DNA from: a virus
Reading direction: 5' to 3' (one strand)
Length of the DNA stretch: 56,397 bases
IMG/VR virus record: IMGVR_UViG_3300044846_004564
Span: 1 to 56,397 of that record
The position numbers were made by a program, and so were the translations under genes. This document shows positions 27,131 to 34,722 of this stretch, in pieces (positions within the stretch are counted from its first letter, which is position 1; each line of letters starts with the position of its first letter). The notes beneath the pieces were generated by a model. It made no database searches. It was not told where the DNA came from and saw only the letters and a program-made list of their open reading frames with translations.

Positions 27131-27994
27131 ATGGCAACATCACGACCTTTTGCATATAATACAGGCTCAACAATTTCAGGGACAGAACAAGTTGGAAGTA
27201 TTGCTATTGGATACCCAACAAGTGGTTTTACATCCACAGGTTTAAGATGGTGGAATGGGCCTGATGAAGATTTGGGATATGTTATTGCTCACACCGTACC
27301 GTCAGGAACACAACCAAATCCTGTTGGAGTTCCTGCTTATATCGGTTTTTGGAGAACACCAAGTAAGACAGATAATAACTTTATTAGTTTATCTCAGTAT
27401 GTATCAAGTTTTACCGGAACACCACAAACATTTGCAAGTGCTTCAGCGGCTAAGACATGGTTAAACTCGGCGGGATATTGGACATCTTGGGATTTAAGTT
27501 ATACTGCAGGAGTATTTAAAACAACTTATAGTGGGTACTTTAATGATAATGTTAATTTCTTTGCAACCGCAACTCCCGCATCAGTAGGTGGAAATCCTGC
27601 GACTTCAGTACAAACCACCGAGATAACAGAACCCCCAACCAGTGACGGTGAGAATTTCAGTTGTCAATGGTTAGGTTATTTCAAACCAACTACTACAGAA
27701 ACTTACACATTCTTTACTTCATCTGATGATGCTTCCTATGTTTGGGTTGGTAGTAATAGTATTTCAGGATTTACAACAACAAACTCAACAGTTAATAACG
27801 GTGGATTACATGGGACACAAGAACGTTCAGGTACAATTGCCTTAACTGCTGGTACATATTATCCGTTACGAGTACAATTTGGAGAACTAAGTGGTGGTGA
27901 CGTGATGACTTTTAGTTATTCAACTCCGACTATAACAAAAACAACCAACGTAACAGGTTTAATTTTTTATAATTTGGTAACAAGCGGATTTTAA
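27131..27994 (+). CDS. PA14-like adhesin domain protein
   Basis: 287 aa. Residues about 125-275 match the PA14 fold: FKTTYSGYFNDNVNFF, then WLGYFKPTTTETYTFFTSSD with DDASYVWV, and later GTIALTAGTYYPLRVQFGE ending in MTFSYSTP. This is the usual 'G.f...tG.Ytf...sDDg..l.i.......G....L.aG..y.i.v.y.e' pattern. PA14 modules bind carbohydrate in adhesins and glycosidases. The N-terminal 110 residues (FAYNTGSTISGTEQVGSIAI) probably attach it to the virion. It is the last gene before a 70-base AT-rich gap and the glycosyltransferase run. Confidence 0.75.
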   Translation: MATSRPFAYNTGSTISGTEQVGSIAIGYPTSGFTSTGLRWWNGPDEDLGYVIAHTVPSGTQPNPVGVPAYIGFWRTPSKTDNNFISLSQYVSSFTGTPQTFASASAAKTWLNSAGYWTSWDLSYTAGVFKTTYSGYFNDNVNFFATATPASVGGNPATSVQTTEITEPPTSDGENFSCQWLGYFKPTTTETYTFFTSSDDASYVWVGSNSISGFTTTNSTVNNGGLHGTQERSGTIALTAGTYYPLRVQFGELSGGDVMTFSYSTPTITKTTNVTGLIFYNLVTSGF

Positions 27995-28064
27995 AAACTA
28001 AAACTTATTAATTTATTTCTTTAATTTTTATTTAAAATTAATACTTTTTGTGTAAAACATTTAC

Positions 28065-29309
28065 ATGAAAATTTTTATACAAGTTGCCTCTTACAGAGAC
28101 CCCCAACTAATCCCAACTATACAGTCAGCATTGGAAAATGCTAAACGACCTGAAAACTTAGTTTTTGGTATTGCTCGTCAGTTTCATCCTGATGATAATT
28201 TTGATAATTTAGATGAATATAGGAATGATGAAAGATTTAGAATAATCGATATTCCATACACCGAATCCAAAGGAGCTTGTTGGGCAAGAAATCAAATACA
28301 ACAAGTATATGGTAAGGAAACTTACACTCTTCAAATTGACTCACACATGAGGTTTGCTCAAAATTGGGATGATGAGATGATTAAGATGGTTAAACAACTT
28401 CAAAAGAAAGGATATAAGAAACCTTTATTAACAGGTTATGTTTCATCCTTTGACCCTGACAATGACCCCAACCTACGTGTTAACGAACCATGGAGAATGG
28501 CGTTTGATAGATTTATTCCTGAAGGTGCGGTTTTCTTTTTACCTGAAACAATTCCTGGTTGGCAAAATTTAACTGAACCTGTTACCGCAAGATTTTACTC
28601 GGCTCACTTCTGTTTTACTCTTGGAAAATTTGCTAAAGAAGTTCAACACGACCCTGAGTTTTATTTTCATGGTGAAGAGATTTCAATCGCTGCAAGAGCA
28701 TACACTCATGGATATGATTTATTCCACCCACATAAAGTTTTAATTTGGCATGAATATACTCGTAAGGGTAGAACTAAACAATGGGATGACGATAAACAAT
28801 GGGTTGATAAGAATAATTTTGCTCATAAGAAAAATCGTTCTCTATTCGGTATGGATGGTGAGGAAGATATGAATCACGGGAAGTATGGGTTTGGTAAAGT
28901 TAGAACTTTAAGAGATTATGAAAAATATTCAGGTCTTTTATTTTCAAAGAGAGCCGTTCAACAATATACGTTAGATAAAGGTTATCCACCAAATCCAAAT
29001 AACTTCAATTCAGAAGAAGAATGGTTAAAGTCATTTACATCGGTATTCAAACATTGTATTGATATTGGGTTTACTCAAGTACCTGAAAAGGATTATGACT
29101 TTTGGGTTGTTGCGTTCCATAATGAATTAGATGAAACCATTTACAGACAAGATGCTGATAAAGGTGAGGTTGATAGAATGTTAAGAGACCCTGATGGTTA
29201 TTGTAAAGTTTGGAGAGAGTTCTTAACTGATTCAAAACCTAAATATTGGGTTGTTTGGCCTCACTCGGAATCTAAAGGATGGTGTGATAGAATAACAGGA
29301 AATTTATAA
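28065..29309 (+). CDS. GlcNAc-transferase-like glycosyltransferase (PF11397/GT60-like)
   Basis: 414 aa. It starts MKIFIQVASYRDPQL, the classic first strand of the PF11397 family (Skp1 GnT1-like and trypanosome mucin GlcNAc-transferases, CAZy GT60). Supporting motifs: KGACWARNQ (69-77), a DxH metal motif in LQIDSHMRF (D92, H94), HGEEIS (202-207) and LIWHEY (226-231). Known members transfer alpha-GlcNAc to hydroxyproline or Thr/Ser of proteins, so a polypeptide substrate is plausible. No signal peptide or membrane segment is present, so it would act in the host cytoplasm. It heads five transferase-like genes placed between two blocks encoding Thr/Ser-rich fibres. Sugar and acceptor are inferred from the family. 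Confidence 0.82.
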   Translation: MKIFIQVASYRDPQLIPTIQSALENAKRPENLVFGIARQFHPDDNFDNLDEYRNDERFRIIDIPYTESKGACWARNQIQQVYGKETYTLQIDSHMRFAQNWDDEMIKMVKQLQKKGYKKPLLTGYVSSFDPDNDPNLRVNEPWRMAFDRFIPEGAVFFLPETIPGWQNLTEPVTARFYSAHFCFTLGKFAKEVQHDPEFYFHGEEISIAARAYTHGYDLFHPHKVLIWHEYTRKGRTKQWDDDKQWVDKNNFAHKKNRSLFGMDGEEDMNHGKYGFGKVRTLRDYEKYSGLLFSKRAVQQYTLDKGYPPNPNNFNSEEEWLKSFTSVFKHCIDIGFTQVPEKDYDFWVVAFHNELDETIYRQDADKGEVDRMLRDPDGYCKVWREFLTDSKPKYWVVWPHSESKGWCDRITGNL

Positions 29310-29312
29310 GAT

Positions 29313-30023
29313 ATGAAATTTACATTTGCTACTTTTTGTTTTGGTGAAAGATATTATAACCAAGTTAATAGATTTATTGGTGATATCGTAGAATCGGATT
29401 ATAAAACAAATTTGGTTGTTATTACCGATGACCCAAGTAAGATTAATAATCAAGAATTTGTTCACACTTTCAACATTAATGATTTTAATCCAAATTATTT
29501 GGAGTATGCTAAAAACTACTATGATTTTGATTTTTCAGTTAAGAGATATTCGTTAAGAGCTGCTTTAAGTATTGGTTTTACTAAAATGATTTTAGTTGAT
29601 TGTGATATGAGAGTTAACCCATCTTTCTTTAATGAAGAAAAGATTTTAGGAGCGTTTGATGAGAATTGTTTATCAGGGCCAGTAACATATAATTTTAACG
29701 AACAAGTTCATACCAATAGTGAATTAGGTAGACGATTACTTGAGTATGAAAAGTATTTCAATCATGAGGTTAATAAAGATAAGTTGGAGGTTATGCCTGA
29801 AGATTGTATCCAATACTTGAGTATTGATGAAGATAAGTTTAATAGTTTTTTAGATACTTGGGACAAGTGTATCGAATATAAAAAAGAAAAAGGTTTGAGA
29901 AACATACCCGCAGGTAACATAGACGAGATGTGTTTCTCGGCGTTATCTAATGGAATTGAAATAAAAAATAACGCTTATAAAGCATCAAATATAATATACG
30001 CAGAACATGACAAATGGTACTAA
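29313..30023 (+). CDS. Glycosyltransferase, GT-A fold with DxD motif
   Basis: 236 aa. It shows the GT-A pattern: an N-terminal strand FTFATFCFGERYY, then SVKRYSLRAALSIGFTKM running into ILVDCDMRV, where D96 and D98 form the DxD sugar-nucleotide/metal motif. A later segment with GNIDEMCFSAL fits an acceptor-side helix. This is closest in style to GT8-like enzymes. The gap to the upstream transferase is 3 bases and its end overlaps the next gene by 17 bases, so it is part of a tightly packed operon. Donor and acceptor are not identifiable. Confidence 0.72.
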   Translation: MKFTFATFCFGERYYNQVNRFIGDIVESDYKTNLVVITDDPSKINNQEFVHTFNINDFNPNYLEYAKNYYDFDFSVKRYSLRAALSIGFTKMILVDCDMRVNPSFFNEEKILGAFDENCLSGPVTYNFNEQVHTNSELGRRLLEYEKYFNHEVNKDKLEVMPEDCIQYLSIDEDKFNSFLDTWDKCIEYKKEKGLRNIPAGNIDEMCFSALSNGIEIKNNAYKASNIIYAEHDKWY

Positions 30024-30861
30024 AATAATTTCAGCAATTTATGAATTAAAATATGTTGAAGGGATTAATAGTGAAAGATATAAAAATTTTCCATTATTGG
30101 TTGCAACGATTAAAAACATAATTTATCCTGAATATCGTTACGTAATTTATACTGACCAAAATTCATATGATAAGTTTAATTTAAAGTATGAATTTAATTT
30201 CCCAAATGTTGAATTTAAATTTAAAGAATTAAATACATCTGAAACTTGTGAATTAATTGACAGAATTAGAACTCAAGAATTATCAGGTGGAATTAACTAT
30301 GATAGAATTTATTGTGTAAACAATTATTTGGAAGTTGTTTTAAATAAACTTCAATTCTTAATTGATGAGTCACATGATTGTGATAATATCTTTTGGATTG
30401 ATGCTGGTTTGATTGGAACATCTTGTCATGACGGGTGGAGAGATTATATGGCTCCGTTAATTAACTCAAAAAACTTTTTGGATAAGGTGGTTGATAAGAT
30501 AAATCAACATGGATTTATCCATTTAAAAGGTAATTCAATTGTCATGAATTATGAAACGGTTGCTAAGTTTAACGACCTATTTGGTGTTGAATTAAAGGTT
30601 GTTCCTGGATGTCTATTTGGTGGAACATCAGAAAAAGTTAGACATATTTTAGACGGATATTTAGACATTTTTAATCAATACTTAACCACACATAACCAAC
30701 TTATTAGTGAACAAGAGGTTCTTACGGCTATTACAGGTAAACATTCGGATGAATGTCACGCTTTTGAATTTGGTGATTGGTTAGACTTACAAAAAGCGTT
30801 TTTAGACATTTTAGACATTTATGATGAGACAAAATATGTAAGGGAGAAGTGTTATGTTTAG
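30007..30861 (+). CDS. HtrL/YibB-like putative glycosyltransferase
   Basis: 284 aa. The hallmark is IFWIDAGLIG (W130-G134), shared with the next-but-one gene (LFWIDAGLTN) and typical of HtrL/YibB-like proteins, where the Asp replaces the DxD position of GT-A enzymes. GCLFGGTSEKVRHIL and ISEQEVLTAI, further downstream, match the 'GG.-GG....-.-.E....' end pattern of such transferases. It overlaps the previous gene by 17 bases and the next by 8. YibB of E. coli lies in a lipopolysaccharide locus but its reaction is unproven, so the substrate here is unknown. Confidence 0.65.
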   Translation: MTNGTKIISAIYELKYVEGINSERYKNFPLLVATIKNIIYPEYRYVIYTDQNSYDKFNLKYEFNFPNVEFKFKELNTSETCELIDRIRTQELSGGINYDRIYCVNNYLEVVLNKLQFLIDESHDCDNIFWIDAGLIGTSCHDGWRDYMAPLINSKNFLDKVVDKINQHGFIHLKGNSIVMNYETVAKFNDLFGVELKVVPGCLFGGTSEKVRHILDGYLDIFNQYLTTHNQLISEQEVLTAITGKHSDECHAFEFGDWLDLQKAFLDILDIYDETKYVREKCYV

Positions 30862-31417
30862 TCTTAACATTGTTTGTACTTCAATTGGGAGAGAAACTCT
30901 ACCAAGATTAATTGAGTCATTCAAAGACCAATTAGACCCAACAGATATTTTTACAATAATCTCAGATATTAATCACGACTTTGTTTCAGAAGTATTATCA
31001 AGATATGAGTTTAAATTCAAAGTTAATCACATATTAAATCAAGGGGAACAAAAATGGAAATACGGACATCCGTTAATTAATGAAAACATTAATTCATTAG
31101 AAGGTGATTTTATAATGTTTGCCGATGATGATGATAGATACACTGAAGACGCATTTAAAGTAATCAAAGAAACTATTAAAGATAAAAACAAATTATACAT
31201 ATTCAAACACAATTGGTTAGGTGATATTAATTGGAGATTAAAAGATTTCACAAGAGGTAATGTAGGGAAATGTATGGGAGTGATTCCAAACACACATAAT
31301 TTACCGATGTTCCAAGAAGATGTTTTTGGGGATGTTATTTTTTATGAAGAGATAGGTCAAATGTTTGAAAGTGAATTTGTTGATTACATAATCTATAAAG
31401 TTAGACATACGGAATGA
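30854..31417 (+). CDS. GT2-like glycosyltransferase, small
   Basis: 187 aa. It opens FSLNIVCTSIGRETLPRLIE, the GT2 first strand and helix, and carries DFIMFADDDDRYTEDAF with the acidic run D91-D94 at the usual DxD place. It is short for GT2 (typically about 250 aa or more): the acceptor domain after the DDDD strand is only about 90 residues. It may be a minimal transferase, or it may depend on a partner encoded next to it. It overlaps the upstream gene by 8 bases and the next by 4 (ATGA). Confidence 0.68.
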   Translation: MFSLNIVCTSIGRETLPRLIESFKDQLDPTDIFTIISDINHDFVSEVLSRYEFKFKVNHILNQGEQKWKYGHPLINENINSLEGDFIMFADDDDRYTEDAFKVIKETIKDKNKLYIFKHNWLGDINWRLKDFTRGNVGKCMGVIPNTHNLPMFQEDVFGDVIFYEEIGQMFESEFVDYIIYKVRHTE

Positions 31418-33084
31418 GTAATATTACATTAGTTACAGGATTGTGGAATATTGGAAGAGAAAATCTTGAAGAAGGTTGGTCTCGTTCTTTTTCACATTAT
31501 TTAGAAAAATTTGAACAACTATTAAAAGTTGAAGAAAACTTAATAATTTTTGGTGAAAAGGAATTGGAGGAATTTGTTTGGGAAAGAAGAGACCAAAGTA
31601 ATACCCAATTTATTTTAAGAGATAAGAGTTGGTTTGTTGAAAATGACTTTTACAATAAAATACAAGAAATTAGAAATAATCCTGAATGGTATAATCAATC
31701 AGGGTGGTTAAAAGAATCAACACAAGGTAGATTGGAAATATACAATCCACTTGTTATGTCAAAAATGTTTATATTAAATGATGCAAGGATTTTTGATAAG
31801 TTTAATTCAGAGTTTTTATTTTGGATTGACGCTGGACTTACAAATACTGTTCACCCCGGATATTTCACACATGATAAGGTGTTAGATAATTTAAGTAAGT
31901 ATATAGATAAGTTTACATTTGTTTGTTTTCCATACGATGCAAGTAATGAGATACACGGATTTTCATATCCAAAGATTAATCAGTGGGCTGAAGATGATGT
32001 AAAAAAAGTTGCTCGTGGTGGATTTTTTGGAGGTCCTAAAGAAACCATATCACAGATGAATGGTGAATACTATAACCTATTGAATGATACACTATCAAGT
32101 GGGTACATGGGAACGGAAGAGTCAATATTTTCAATAATGGTTTATAAGTTAAGTGAATACATAAATTATTTTGAAATTGAATATAATGGTTTATTTGGGA
32201 AATTCTTTGAGGATTTAAAAGATGATGTTTTAGTTAAAAAGACAGAGTTTGTTAAAATTCAAAATGATTTAGATATAGATAAAGTTGCGTTGTATGTAAT
32301 AACATTCAATTCACCAAAACAATTTGAAACATTAATTAAATCTATGATTGAATATGATAGGGATTTCTTGGAAAAACCAAAGAAATTTTTATTGGATAAC
32401 TCTACAGATTTATCAACAACTGAAGAATACTTAAAACTTTGTAAAGAATATGACTTTGAACATATTAAAAAAGATAACATAGGTATTACAGGTGGAAGAC
32501 AATGGACTGCGGAACACTTTGATGAAACGGGGTTGGACTATATGTTATTCTTTGAGGATGATATGTTTTTTTACTCACAAAAAAATGAAGTGTGTAGAAA
32601 TGGGTTTAACAGATATGTAAGTAATCTATATCAAAAAAGTTTAGAGATAGTTAACAAAGAAAACTTTGATTTTTTAAAATTAAATTTTTCAGAGTTTTAT
32701 GGTGATAATAGTACTCAGTGGAGTTGGTATAATGTTCCACAAAATTTCAGAGAACAACATTGGCCAAAAAATCCAAGATTACCTCAACATGGTTTAGACC
32801 CAAACGCTCCAAAAACAAAATTCAACGAGATAAAAACACACAAAGGTTTACCATATGCTTCAGGAGAAATTTATTTGTGTAACTGGCCTATAATCCTTTC
32901 AAAAAGTGGGAGTTATAAATGTTATTTGGAAACAAAATATCAACACCCATATGAGCAAACTTTAATGTCTCACAACTTCCAAAACACAATTAAAGGTAAG
33001 TTAAAACCAGGTATTTTATTACTCACTCCTACCGAACATGATAGATTTGAACATTATGATAGTAATTTAAGAAAAGAATGTTGA
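31414..33084 (+). CDS. Bifunctional glycosyltransferase-like protein (HtrL/YibB-like + GT2-like)
   Basis: 556 aa with two transferase-like halves. Residues 1-270 begin ITLVTGLWNIGRENLEEGW and carry LFWIDAGLTNTVHPGYF (WIDAG at 137-141) and KVARGGFFGGPKE, as in HtrL/YibB-like proteins. Residues about 288-556 begin KVALYVITFNSPKQFETLIK, have LLDNSTD and NIGITGGRQW, and an acidic DxD-type motif MLFFEDDMFF near residue 380, as in GT2 enzymes. Fusion of two enzymes suggests sequential sugar additions on one acceptor. It is the last of the five-gene run, followed at once by the second adhesin block, whose motif-marked start is at 33114. Confidence 0.7.
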   Translation: MSNITLVTGLWNIGRENLEEGWSRSFSHYLEKFEQLLKVEENLIIFGEKELEEFVWERRDQSNTQFILRDKSWFVENDFYNKIQEIRNNPEWYNQSGWLKESTQGRLEIYNPLVMSKMFILNDARIFDKFNSEFLFWIDAGLTNTVHPGYFTHDKVLDNLSKYIDKFTFVCFPYDASNEIHGFSYPKINQWAEDDVKKVARGGFFGGPKETISQMNGEYYNLLNDTLSSGYMGTEESIFSIMVYKLSEYINYFEIEYNGLFGKFFEDLKDDVLVKKTEFVKIQNDLDIDKVALYVITFNSPKQFETLIKSMIEYDRDFLEKPKKFLLDNSTDLSTTEEYLKLCKEYDFEHIKKDNIGITGGRQWTAEHFDETGLDYMLFFEDDMFFYSQKNEVCRNGFNRYVSNLYQKSLEIVNKENFDFLKLNFSEFYGDNSTQWSWYNVPQNFREQHWPKNPRLPQHGLDPNAPKTKFNEIKTHKGLPYASGEIYLCNWPIILSKSGSYKCYLETKYQHPYEQTLMSHNFQNTIKGKLKPGILLLTPTEHDRFEHYDSNLRKEC

Positions 33085-33092
33085 TTTTTTGA

Positions 33093-33100
33093 TATTTATT
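33093..33100 (+). promoter_or_regulatory. TATTTAT motif upstream of the second adhesin block
   Basis: TATTTATT lies 13 bases before ATG 33114. The extended form GATTTTTTGATATTTAT is almost identical to that before 45662 (GATTTTTTGTTATTTAT). Confidence 0.5.
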
Positions 33101-33113
33101 TAAAAAACTATTA

Positions 33114-33482
33114 ATGGAATTTTTTATTAACAAAGGTGCAACACTGCCTGTTCTTAAAATGCAAGTGGTTAAAGATGGTATTGCTGACATAACAGAGTTT
33201 ATGTCATTAATAGAAAACTCGTTGATTTATTTTTCCATGATAGATGTTAAAACGGGAGGTTACAAGATTCTGAATAAGAAAGGAGGGTTTGTTGAAAAGA
33301 CATTTATTGACCCAAACGCTGAGACAGAGTACTATGTTTATTATAAATTCACTTCAAGCGATACAAGTAGAGAGGGACTTTATGAAGGAGAGTTTGTTTT
33401 TATCACTGATACAGGAACTTATATTTTACCAATCAGAGAAAAACTTACGATAAAAATTGGTAATAGTTACGTATCTATTTAA
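33114..33482 (+). CDS. Small virion protein, paralogue of the next gene's N-terminal domain
   Basis: 122 aa. It starts MEFFINKGATLPVLKMQVVK and aligns throughout with residues 1-120 of the following protein (MEWFIKKNSTLPVFQVEISK). Shared positions include EYYVYYKFTS/TYYVNYQFTS and the closing LPIREKLTI/IPLPQKIYV. The pair is therefore a tandem duplication in which the downstream copy gained a TPT linker and a C-terminal domain. The fold looks like a beta sandwich, probably an attachment or capping module of a fibre. The stop is 1 base before the next start. Confidence 0.68.
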   Translation: MEFFINKGATLPVLKMQVVKDGIADITEFMSLIENSLIYFSMIDVKTGGYKILNKKGGFVEKTFIDPNAETEYYVYYKFTSSDTSREGLYEGEFVFITDTGTYILPIREKLTIKIGNSYVSI

Positions 33483-33483
33483 T

Positions 33484-34692
33484 ATGGAATGGTTTATTAA
33501 GAAAAATTCAACGTTACCAGTTTTCCAAGTTGAGATATCAAAAGACGGAAGAAGTGATTTTGGTTTAGATGAAAATATTTCGGGTAATACAATTTTAATT
33601 TCGGTATATGATGAAGTTAATAAGAAATATATTGTAGCGTCTAAAGAATGTTATATTACAACAAGTGCGTCTACTGTTAATCCTTTAGATATTACTTATT
33701 ATGTAAACTATCAATTTACAAGTAGAGAAACTAAAAATGAGGGTAAGTTTTTAGTTCAGTTTTTAAAACAATCATCTCAGGGTATTGTTATTATACCATT
33801 ACCTCAAAAAATTTATGTAAGTGTTCTTAGTAGTTTTAGTTTAAACTCTTACTCTTATCCGACTAATAATCCTTACATTATTGATAGACCATGTTGTAAC
33901 GCACCAGCTCTACCTGCAACACCTACACCAACACCATCTATTACTCCAAGTGTTACTCCAACAATGTCTTTAACACCATCACTAACTCCAACTCTCACAC
34001 CTACAACAACTACAACACCTACATTTACTCCTACACCATCTATTACAACACCACAATATTATGCTTATGTATTCGCAGAACCACAAGATTCTTCGGCAAG
34101 TGGTTCGTTGTATGGATTAGGAAGTTATATGTATTACTTATCGGATGGTATAACACCTGATACTAATGTTAATTGGTACGGATGGGGTAACTCGGGAGCT
34201 CTTCCATTACCAACAAATCCAAACTACAGTTATATGATGAACAAATACTCATCATACTCAGGATTTACAGGTGGAACAGGAAACTTTGTTAAACCTACAG
34301 ACTTAAAAGGTGCGTTAAATCAATTCCCAAATACTATCAATGATAGTTTTGGATGTTTAATTAACCAATACACTTTTGAAACAATAGAAGTTAATAATAG
34401 TGATATTAACACTAGTTTACAGTACATGTATACGATTTGGATACCACTTGATGGTGTCGGAGGAACTTTAAATAATATGAGTGTAAATGTTGGTTATCAA
34501 TCACAACCTTGTGACTTTGATATTTTAGCAACTCCTGACCCTAAAATTTCGGTTGGGGATATTACAATAACTCCAGGTGGAGCGATACCTGCGGGAACTT
34601 ATAGAGTATTATACTTATCAAACGATGGATTGTTACCTCCAAAACTTCCTGATAATAACAATTATTATTTCAAAGGGGTGTATAAAACCTAA
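33484..34692 (+). CDS. Modular adhesin: MEWFI domain + TPT linker + YAY-EP domain
   Basis: 402 aa from ATG 33484; an upstream in-frame ATG at 33457 lies inside the preceding gene and would break the N-terminal match with it. Residues 1-120 are the beta module shared with the preceding protein, and a Cys pair (RPCCNAP) follows. Residues about 145-190 are a Thr-Pro linker. Residues about 195-402 begin YAYVFAEPQDSSAS and are homologous to the end of the protein at 22267; both also share MNKY...F-GWTTG/FTGGTG and Y-WI-P segments. It precedes the giant G-x-S protein just as 22267 precedes the shorter one, so the two gene pairs are a duplicated cassette with a swapped N-terminal module. Confidence 0.72.
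   Translation: MEWFIKKNSTLPVFQVEISKDGRSDFGLDENISGNTILISVYDEVNKKYIVASKECYITTSASTVNPLDITYYVNYQFTSRETKNEGKFLVQFLKQSSQGIVIIPLPQKIYVSVLSSFSLNSYSYPTNNPYIIDRPCCNAPALPATPTPTPSITPSVTPTMSLTPSLTPTLTPTTTTTPTFTPTPSITTPQYYAYVFAEPQDSSASGSLYGLGSYMYYLSDGITPDTNVNWYGWGNSGALPLPTNPNYSYMMNKYSSYSGFTGGTGNFVKPTDLKGALNQFPNTINDSFGCLINQYTFETIEVNNSDINTSLQYMYTIWIPLDGVGGTLNNMSVNVGYQSQPCDFDILATPDPKISVGDITITPGGAIPAGTYRVLYLSNDGLLPPKLPDNNNYYFKGVYKT
33916..34053 (+). repeat. Thr-Pro mucin-like linker repeat
   Basis: About 46 codons of [13 protein letters not shown] type, sharing the peptide [13 protein letters not shown] with the 22490 tract. Confidence 0.82.
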
Positions 34693-34722
34693 AAAAAAGA
34701 TAATTATTAGTAAGTAAAAAAA

